A stretch of DNA of 64,000 bases, taken from positions 1,380,681-1,444,680 of the forward strand of contig OX439035.1 in the NCBI GenBank assembly GCA_949317995.1, read 5' to 3'. Below the pieces are notes generated by a model, which saw only the letters and a program-made list of their open reading frames with translations, did no database searches and was not told the origin of the DNA. The first letter of the stretch is position 1. The number at the start of each line of letters is the position of its first letter. Positions 56,501 through 64,000 of this stretch are shown here, one piece after another. Source of the stretch: Acholoe squamosa (Eukaryota > Annelida > Polychaeta > Phyllodocida > Polynoidae). The translations under genes and the position numbers were made by a program.

Positions 56501-57005
56501 CTAGTGAACTTACACACAGATATGATGCACTGGTGAACTTAGACACAGATATGATGCACAAGTGAACTTACCCACAGATATGATGCACTAACTTACACAC
56601 AGATATGATGTACTTGTGAACTTACACACAGATATGATGCACTAATGAACTTACACACAGATATGATGCACTGGTGAACTTACACACAGATATGATGCAC
56701 TAATGAACTTACACACAGATATGATGCACTAGTGAACTTACACACAGATATGATGTACTATTGAACGTACCCACAGATATGATGCACTAGTGAACTTACA
56801 CACAGATATGATGCACAAGTGAACTTACACACAGATATGATGTACTAATGAACTTACACACAGATATGATGCACAAGTGAACTTACACACAGATATGATG
56901 CACTGGTGAACTTACACACAGATATGATGCACTAGTGAACTTAGACACAGATATGATGCACAAGTGAACTTACCCACAGATATGATGCACTAGTGAACTT
57001 ACACT
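53581..57005 (+). repeat. 29-bp minisatellite, about 115 units, with palindromic left edge
   Basis: The unit starts GATATGATGCACTAGTGAAC and ends TTACACACA. Variants include GTACTA for GCACTA, GAACGTA or GACATTA for GAACTTA, a 4-base deletion (CACTAACTTAC), and a GATATATTAG form; some variants occur in runs, e.g. GAACGTA at about 55145-55310, showing local amplification. The left edge (53586-53628) holds CATTAGTGCATCAT facing the first ATGATGCACTAGTG, i.e. a copy of the palindromic family from which the unit seems to derive. No ORF. Confidence 0.95.
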
Positions 57006-57042
57006 ATCTGACTTTACCTGGTGAGGTTATACACATCTAATT

Positions 57043-57112
57043 TTGAGTGAGTGAGTGAGTGAGTGAGTAATAAATGTTTAACGCCATTTCAACAACTGAG
57101 GTCATATTCATG
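57043..57112 (+). repeat. (GAGT)n with TTTAACGCC tail: SINE-type fragment
   Basis: Six GAGT/GTGA units run into TAATAAATGTTTAACGCCAT and end at CATGGCGA. The plan (tetranucleotide, AACGCC, later TATGGCGA) resembles a repeat I know as abundant in molluscs. Its right end abuts the truncated gypsy RT within the RT codons for LDIA. Confidence 0.55.
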
Positions 57113-57523
57113 GCGATATCTAATTTTGAGAAATATTTTGCACCTGTTCTGCATGAGGTCGTCTGCTCTGGGGAATTGATAGGAAAAAGATTTGAGGTTT
57201 TGATTAACCCATCTGTAATCCACTACCACTCTTCAGCCTGAGGCTACAGATCTGTCTCCCTGAGGTTTGGGTACTAAGAAGGCTGGTGAGTTCCATTCAC
57301 AGGGCTTGGTACATTCCTCAATGATTCCCTGCCCTAAATGTTTATTTAGGAGCTCTCTTTGGAAAATTTCTTTATGTGGGGACATTCTGTATGAGGGCCT
57401 GTTGCAGGGTTTATAATCTGGAATTAATTCCAGCTTGACCCCATTTTCAGTGTTGGAGCCAATGGCGCTGTCATCAATCACAAAAGCTTGCCTATTTTGT
57501 TCAACAATTTTACGTACCTGCAT
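57111..57523 (-). pseudogene. Reverse transcriptase fragment of the second gypsy element
   Basis: Encodes an RT N-terminus: KPCNRPSYRMSPHKEIFQRE, then QGIIEECTKPCEWNSPAFLV and PKPQGD. After a frame change near 57235 it continues as VVVDYRWVNQN and FSYQFPRADDLM, and after another as AKYFSKLDIA, ending at the first catalytic Asp region (motif A). The YxDD part is missing. Clearly dead. Confidence 0.75.
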
Positions 57524-57962
57524 TTTTTGAGTATCATTGAGCTGCTCACATATTTTGTATTGTAGGGGTTCATTACCCTTAGAAATTGCTCCAGGGGGTC
57601 TTCACCACAATTTATTGGAAAAAGCTCGCTGGCAGGTGAGACATGGTTCAGTGAATGATGAGTGTCCAGGGGGCCTATTGGTATAGCCTTTTTCATGTTG
57701 AAAGGTTTGACTCAGTATTAATGCGAGGGACCTTACCTTGCTGCCCATACTTATCTGACTTGATTCTCAGTTGAAGCCGTGCCACTCTGCTACTGCTATC
57801 CTCGTAACAGTCTTCGCTGTCTGAAGAGGAGCTGTCACCAAAATCCAGGTTGTTGTCCTTGGTTAAATCCATTTTTGGCTGCTGTAGGGAGTTGATTTCT
57901 GCATCACTTTGAACATCAGTTGGGTGGTGGCTGGCGGGGGGCGTTCCAGATTTCATATCCAC
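57478..57962 (-). pseudogene. Degenerate region between gag and RT
   Basis: Two short frames (57962-57693, acidic/Ser-rich, with DFGDSSSSDSEDCYEDSSSR; 57696-57478). The position suits a protease domain or linker, but I see no DTG/DSG active site or other family motif. Likely eroded or partly deleted. Confidence 0.35.
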
Positions 57963-58010
57963 TGTGGTGGGGGCGGGGTGGTTTAGTGCTGTGCATCCTT
58001 CCCCTGAAAC

Positions 58011-61003
58011 CTATTCTTCGTCATCATAATCTGTGTCTTCATCAATGAAGTCTTCATCACCATCATTGTGATCATGATTGTCTTCATCAAAGTTATGTAG
58101 GTCAGCATTGCCCTCAGGTTCTGTCAGATCATTTTCATTGCTAGTCCTGGGGAATTTGCTGGGTGTGGGGTCTCTGGTCCTCCTATTCTGGTAAGGGGGA
58201 TTATTGGTGTTTATGATATCAGCCTCATGTGTGACCTTTTTAAAGGAAACCTGTTTATTGTTTGCTGGGGCTGTGGTCACTGTGATGACTATTTTGTTGT
58301 CATGTCTGGAGGTGGAATTCCTGGGGATGCTCTGTGACCTAGCTCTTTGCTGAGGTGGTTTATTTCTCTCTCCAGAAGCATCCTGAGACCTTGACCTTCT
58401 GAATCTTCTGTTATTGGAGTCAGGTTGGTTGTAGGAGCCATTTTGGGTCCTGGTCTCATACTGCTTGTTGTAATTGCCACTGGGGTATCTGTCATACTTT
58501 TTATTGTTGGAGTATTGGTTTTCCTTTCTGGGCGTGCCATTGTTGTTTTTGTTGCTGTTCATGGCACAGAGGTCGGCTTGTTGGGTTGCGGCCATGGCCA
58601 TTTTATTTGCTTCTATGCGCAATTCCTGTGTAAGGGCCATTTTCTCTGCATCAGCTATGGTTTTAGGTATGTCAGGGAGGATTACTGATTTAATTTGAGG
58701 CTTAAGTCCATTAATCAGGTAATCCAACTGAACAGACTCTTCCAGGTTGCTGTTTGCCAGAAGCAGGGTCATGTCTTCTAAGTACTGCCCCACTGTCATT
58801 TGGCTGTTGTGTTCTGTTTCTGTAACCTTTGCTGATGGTTGCAGGGTCAGGGGTGCCAAAACGCTTCAGGAAGGCTGCATATACTGCCTCATTATCATAC
58901 ATGATGGGCTTCTCAAAAATATTGGCGAAGAACCATTGAGCTGCCCTGCCCTTCAGAAAGGTGTATAGGCAGGAGGCATGTAGGTGTTGGTGGCGGCGGT
59001 ATACATTCCTGATCCAGAACTTAAATTCTGTGATGAATTTGGCTGCAGACCTGTACTCAGTTGGTTTGTCAAATATCTCAGGTTTATTAAAAGGGCTGAG
59101 TTGGGCTGAGGAGAGTTTTTCATCACCCAAAGTCATTTGACCCAAACCACTGGTGATGTGAAATTGGCCTATCATTGGTATCATAGGGGTGGAGTGGTCG
59201 TATGCCTGGTGGTGTCCTGTGGGATGTGCACCTGTACTTTGAGAATACAGGGTTTGCATGGGTATAGGCATGTTGGTGGGTGTACGAGCATGACCAGGGA
59301 TGTAAATATTACCTGCCACTGTGCCTAATGTGTTAGCGCTGGCTTGCACCGGGGTGGTGGCTGGTGCTGCCATCTGGTGAGTGGCAGAGACACTAGGAAT
59401 TTCGTCTCGGGTTGATCTGTGTGAGGTGGGCGTGGCACCCATTAAGCCGGCTGGATTGCTGTTCTGGAAAGCGCTGGGTGGGCTTAACCTTATGTCATTG
59501 CCAACATGTTGGTAGCCAGGCATGGTAGGTGAACTGGGAGTCTGTGAGGCGTGAGGTATGCCCAAGTTTGCTGGTGAGGAGTGGGCAGAAGGGGGCTGGA
59601 GTGGGGGCCTGTGGCCAAAAACTGAGCAAATCTCTCTTCTAACGTCATCCATGTTTCTGTTGATGTGCTCAGAGATATCTGCTGCCATTATTTCAGACCT
59701 TCTCAGGACATTTGCATTATCTTCAGCAGCTCTCCTGTGTGACTGTATTAAGTCGTGCTCCATCTGAGCCCTCCAGGTGTCCATGTTGTCTAACCTGTCA
59801 TTGACTCTGTTTAGATGGCTGGAGTGCTCCTGGCCTACCCTTTGGATTTCAGCTAATAGGAGATTAATCTGGCCAGTCAGTAAATTGCTTAAAGAGTCAC
59901 TGACTGCCTGTGTACATTCTCTCACCAGATTTTTGGCCAGGTCATCCTGAGTATACCTGGGAGGGTGTGCAGTAGGTGTCCTGCTGTCCATCCTGCCTCT
60001 GCGTAGGTGAGGAAAGGTGATTTCAGGATCGTCCTCAGAGGTTAGGCCTTCCTCTGAAGTGCAGTATGGGGTGGCTCTTCTCCTGAAGATCTGGGAGGTG
60101 GCTCCTATAGCACCTGCCACTGCTGAGTCTATGCTCCTCAATACCCTATAGTAGGGGGGTGTCTGCCTTCTAAGAGGTGAGGAAGACTGTGCTCTCCTCC
60201 TCCTGGGGCTAGGTAGGGGTGTGTAGTCTGTAGAGGTAGCCCCTGTATCCAGGCTTGGAGTATTGAGAGTATTGGGTGGTGTTGGGGTGGCTTCAGGGGT
60301 CGAGGTATTTAGATATGACCTGAAGGGGTCACTAAAGGTGGTGGCGTCAGGCCACTGCTCTTCTAATATTCTGTTAATGCGACCTAAAAATGCTGAGGGA
60401 CTTTCACCACACTGTGTACTGTGAGTGTTGTGGGCTGGTGCCTCCTGAGCTCTATTTGTCTTTGCTGATCTCCACCTACTGATAGCTGATCTTATCCTTT
60501 GTCTCCAGAGATCAGATCCAGGTGGTAGTGTAGGGTCAGGGGCAATATAATTGTCCCAGGTGAGTTCAGAAGGGCTGGGGTGCGTAAAACCAGCTGGGGG
60601 TGAAGTGGTGTCTGTACCGGTAGCAGCCTGCCGAGGTGACGTAGGTATGCTTTCTAGGGCGGCCTGTAGTTGTGGCGACCTGGGCTCTAGGTGTGAGTCT
60701 AGGTCTAAGTGACTTGGTGAAGTTACAGGTGTAGATGATGGTTCACCTGGTAGACCAGCAAGTCTTAGGGCTGGAGATTCAGCACTTGAGAAACCAGGTA
60801 AAGTCAGATTGAGTCCTGGTGCACGTGATGTGAGTGGGGTGCTGGTCTGTGTACCGGTATTATTGTCATCAATTGTTGATGAAAAAGTTTTGTTTCTACT
60901 CACAGGTGATGGCTTGGGTGTTAAAAATGATGGTGGTAGGATTGGATCCAACAGAAAGGCGTCAGGTGAGTCAGATGACAGAACAGTCTGCTGTTGGTCT
61001 GGG

Positions 61004-61034
<31 letters not shown>

Positions 61035-61110
61035 GGGGCGCGTCTAGCCCTGGGGATGTAACGGCATTTTCTGTAAATGGCTCTTTGGGTGTTGTCTCAC
61101 TTTGATTCAT
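58011..61110 (-). pseudogene. gag: gag of the second gypsy element, frameshifted
   Basis: ATG at 61110. The first frame gives 799 codons (to 58711): a poly-Ala run near residue 30 (CAG/GCT-type repeat at about 61007-61032), a long Pro/Ser/Thr-rich region, a coiled segment around LAEIQRVGQEHSSHLNRVND, and a retrotransposon-gag core with FITEFKFWIRNVYRR, LKGRAAQWFF and AFLKRFG. Near 58830-58860 sense moves to another frame (58859-58011), continuing with MTVGQYLEDMTLLL and DYLINGLKPQIKSVIL, then an Arg/Asn/Gln-rich tail and an acidic end (DEDTDYDDEE). No CCHC knuckle is visible. It shares length and N-terminal extension with the other element, though the sequences look unrelated. Confidence 0.75.
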
Positions 61111-61162
61111 GGCTCATGAGAGGTGAAAACAATGGGACGTTACAAATAGGGTTCTCCACCAT

Positions 61163-61790
61163 TGTCAATGTCTCGTTACATGTCATGAAGTAAGGTAACA
61201 GGAGTCCAGACAATTCAGTTGATGATCCGGCTTCATTGTAAGATTGGCATGATGAGTAATTGATACAGTGTACAATATAGTACTCGCCAGTCTGACCAAG
61301 CTATATACTAAGCTAAGGCACCTGAGTGTTGTAGGGTCTAGGTTTGGAGAAGAAGAAGAATAAGATGCTGAGGCTTGATCCTGGCTAGGTTATATAGTCA
61401 GGAGCAAGCCCCGGTGACGTCGTGTCTATTTCTGTACTTTCTATTTTTAGTATAGGGAGTGACTCAAATATGCTGAGTCGGTGGTTCTGCCAAGGTTGGA
61501 CCCGGTCGTGTTCAGTTCCAATCTGTGGCAGGAAGGGTGAGCTGCTCCTATTGGATAGGTGAAGCTAAATATAGTTGAGTTCTCAAGTGGGGGATCCACA
61601 GGAGGGAGCCTGGGGATTTCCCACTGGAGGAGGGCAGGTGTGAACTCTTCACCCTGCCAAGCTGAAAATAGGTTAACCTTGGTTTGAACTAGGGGTAGCT
61701 TGGCCAGTTTGGTTTGAGTATGTCGTTCATAATTACAATACATAGAATAGTCCATTGACAATAGGCATAGTAAATTAGGTGAATATACCT
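61163..61790 (-). repeat. LTR of the second gypsy element
   Basis: On the minus strand it ends CATTGACA, followed after one base by TGGTGGAGAACC, a plausible primer-binding site, then the gag ATG 52 bases on. A TATATAA box (plus TTATATA at 61390-61396) fits. The 5' end of the LTR is inferred from where the neighbouring LINE coding sequence stops and is uncertain by tens of bases. Confidence 0.5.
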
Positions 61791-63072
61791 TCACTCTCTC
61801 AGACTTTTGACATTGGCCCTATCATGAGTTTGTCTTGTGGTCATGCTTGGGTTTGGTCCAAGCCCGACATTATATACTATTCTCAACGCCTTGTTTTGAA
61901 GGAGCTGCAAGTCTTTGAGTTGGTCCTTACAATTATCATCATAGATTACATCACAATAATCATAATGAGGAAGAATGGTGCTGGTATAGATATTCAGAGC
62001 AGTATTAACATCTGTATATTTCCTTATTCTAGCTAACTGTATAACCTTGGAGTTTACCCTATCATAGACAGTACTAATATGCTTATTGAAGGATAGGTTA
62101 TGATCTAAAATTACACCCAAATATTTGAAGGCTTGTACTTTTTCCAGTTGTACTCCCCTAATATAGAAATTGGGATGTGTGGCCGCTGGTGGGCCTATGA
62201 ACATCCATTGTGATTTATCGTAAGACTGTTCATAATACACCAACTTGACAACTTGTTTAAAGCAACTTGTAGCTCTCTCAGATCAGTGGAGGAAATCACA
62301 GCATCATCAGCATAAAGAACTATATTGCAGTTTCCTACCTGCTGCTCTAGGTCATTTATATAGATAATGAACAAAATAGGACCTGCTGTTGAGCCTTGTG
62401 GCACTCCATATGTTATAGGCAAGGTCTTAGAAAATTTGTTATTCACACCAACTTCCTGAGTCCTATTTGTCAAGTAGGACTTAAACCAATCACATGTATT
62501 GTCACTAAGTCCATAAGCCCAAATCATAATTTTTCAAGAATTTTGCCAGGTAGTGGGAATTGGCTTATGGGCCTTAGATCATTCACAGATTTGCTATTGG
62601 GTTTCTTTGGTATGGGGGTGACAATGGCATGTTTCCACACATCAGGAAAACTTGCATCTAATAGGGATTTATTAAAGATCATCCCAAGCTTACTACAGTC
62701 TCAAAGTAGTAACTGCTTAATGACAGAGGATTTCACATTTGTGATAGCAGATGACTTAGTGACATCAATTTCAACTATAGCTTTTTTGATCTCACCTTCA
62801 TCAAACAGAGTAAACAGTAGGTCATGTTTTTCACGTATTTGTGTTATATTGCTCCTATATAATACCTTGGGTAAAACATCTGCAAGTTTTTTACCGATTT
62901 TAGTGAAAAATTCATTGATATAATCAGGAATTTGAGCAGGACCATATTTGTGCCCAGTCTCATCATCAATAAGTTGATTTATACAGTCACCTTTATATTT
63001 AGGGAGCAATTTTCTAACACCTCTCCAGAATTCACGAGGATCAGTTTTATGCTTATCCAGCAGCTTGCTCAG
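61791..63072 (-). pseudogene. Non-LTR retrotransposon (LINE A), internally deleted
   Basis: Minus-strand sense: DPREFWRGVRKLLPKYKGD (about 63064-63000), IPDYINEFFTKIGKKLADVL, then FPDVWKHAIVTPIPKKPNS and LRPISQFPLPGKILEKL (about 62540), then a jump to AYGLSDNTCDWFKSYLTNRT, GVPQGSTAGPILFIIYINDL, VLYADDAVIS, and finally FKYLGVILDHNLSFNKHI and QLKDLQLLQNKALRIVYN. About 100 residues, including RT motif A, are missing at 62527. This is the CR1/Jockey-like RT layout. Several frame changes. The 3' end is cut by the second gypsy element and the 5' end by LINE B. Confidence 0.75.
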
Positions 63073-63074
63073 GG

Positions 63075-64000
63075 TATTCTTTTAACAATTCTTTCCCAGT
63101 ACCTGAGTGCTCGAATTTCCCATTGCACTTTTAGAGGTAGCCTCCCAGTATCTGCATATACTGCAGCTGTTGTTGTCTGTTTTCTAACATTCAACATAGT
63201 ACCTATGGTGTATTGTTTCTAGTTTCCCCACCTTATTTCCCTTCGTCAGGCCCCATATCTCACAACCGTAGTCCAGGCAGGGCCTTACCTGGCTTTCAAA
63301 TAACTTGAGCGCCATCCTGGGATCAGGTTTTCCAATATATTGATAGCAACATGAATATGATTGATAGGCAGCCTTTCTACCCTTATCATAAAGCTGATCA
63401 TATGCATCAAAGAAGATGTCTTTATGATTACTTGTTAGTATAAATCCTAAGTACTTATAATTTTCAACTATTGCTAGCTGTGTTTCACCATACTTCACCA
63501 TATCTTTAACATCCTTCTTTTTGTGATTAAATATCATGATATTTGACTTATTTATATTTACTAGTAAGTGCCATTTTCTACAATACTGAAACACATTGTC
63601 TAGCTGGTTCTGCAGACCCTTAGCTGGGGTGGACATTATAACCAAGTCATCTGCATATAGCAGATACGCAACACTCATACCGCAAACATCAATACCATGG
63701 TTAGGGTCAAGATGTTCACCAATATCTGAGAGAAAAGCATTAAATAATTTAGGACTGAGAACTCCGCCTTGTAACACACCATAAACTATCTATATTCTTA
63801 CTTAATCTAGAGTTGACCCTTACCTTTGAGTTGACCCTTACCTTATAGAATAATGCCTGCCTGTTGATATAATCAAAGGCCTTAGTAAAGTAAAAAAAAT
63901 CAGCAGAAGAGAGATTTACCTTCAGCTTGTACCATTTTTACAGCAGTATATATAGTATAAATACATTGTCTGTTGTCCTACCTTTATCTACAAACCCGTT
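63075..64000 (-). pseudogene. Second non-LTR retrotransposon (LINE B), partial
   Basis: Runs off the right edge. On the minus strand: TKAFDYINRQALFY (motif A region, about 63880-63840), a short duplicated RVNSKVRVNSR stretch, then GVLSPKLFNAFLSDIGEHLD, AYLLYADDLVIM, WHLLVNINKSNIMIF, YKYLGFILTSNHKD and VRPCLDYGCEIWGL, then after a frame change near 63195 TTAAVYADTGRLPLKVQWEI. It differs clearly from LINE A in sequence (GVLSPKL versus GVPQGST). The motif A Asp position and several frames are damaged. Confidence 0.7.

Larger units (their letters stand above)
57111..61790 (-). mobile_element. Truncated second gypsy element (LTR-gag-start of RT)
   Basis: On the minus strand: an LTR (61163 to about 61790), a candidate primer site, gag (61110-58011 in two frames), a short degenerate stretch and the beginning of RT, cut at 57111 by the repeat tail. 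No protease DTG/DSG motif is visible, and RNase H, integrase and the other LTR are absent. Its LTR side interrupts a non-LTR retrotransposon, so it inserted into that element. Confidence 0.75.

Noticed and set aside
53601-57005. CRISPR-like spacing of 29-bp repeats
   Set aside because: There are no spacers; the 29-bp units follow each other directly.

Overview
Kind of organism. This is eukaryotic, animal-type DNA. It has GT-AG introns with consistent phases, C-type lectin exons, LTR and non-LTR retrotransposons, foldback elements, tRNA-derived repeats and long minisatellites; nothing looks bacterial. The (GAGT)n tract followed by a TTTAACGCC-type tail near 57.05 kb resembles a dispersed repeat I know from mollusc genomes. 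I therefore favour a marine lophotrochozoan, probably a mollusc, but the sequence does not prove it (amphioxus is an alternative).

Layout. 0-15 kb is gene-poor and repeat-rich: 60-bp palindromic repeats, TIR and foldback elements, an 80-bp minisatellite, a tRNA-like SINE, a solo LTR on the minus strand, a seven-copy 29-bp array, and a 4.6-kb array of about 68 units of 66 bp carrying a small insertion. 15.1-30.6 kb holds the best host gene: a secreted protein with two C-type lectin domains, which I assembled from six exons whose splice phases all agree. Its first intron contains an 11.9-kb Ty3/gypsy element with 419-bp LTRs differing at five positions. The element carries a very long gag (one frameshift, two stops), an intact 1397-codon pol ending in an AT-hook, and an extra zinc-finger/coiled-coil ORF (one frameshift) where env would sit.

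30.6-45 kb is mostly non-coding. It holds a 740-bp foldback element, a 1.5-1.7 kb segmental duplication carrying a tRNA-Cys-like sequence, and two recurring short motifs. 45.4-49.6 kb has a broken GT92-type glycosyltransferase, three TIR elements and a broken coiled-coil/NADAR-type gene interrupted by a dispersed repeat. 53.6-57.0 kb is a second long minisatellite (29-bp unit) that looks seeded by a palindromic repeat. 57.1-64.0 kb is a nest of dead retroelements on the minus strand: a second gypsy element (LTR, gag, start of RT) placed in a non-LTR retrotransposon, which in turn abuts another.

How it fits together. Only the lectin gene looks like a functioning host gene. Most other coding sequence belongs to mobile elements or is decayed. 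The most unusual object is the large gypsy element: extended coiled-coil gag, AT-hook integrase, a non-envelope third ORF, a tRNA-His-type primer site and a copy of part of tRNA-His within its LTR. Everything here is from reading the sequence; no database search was run.
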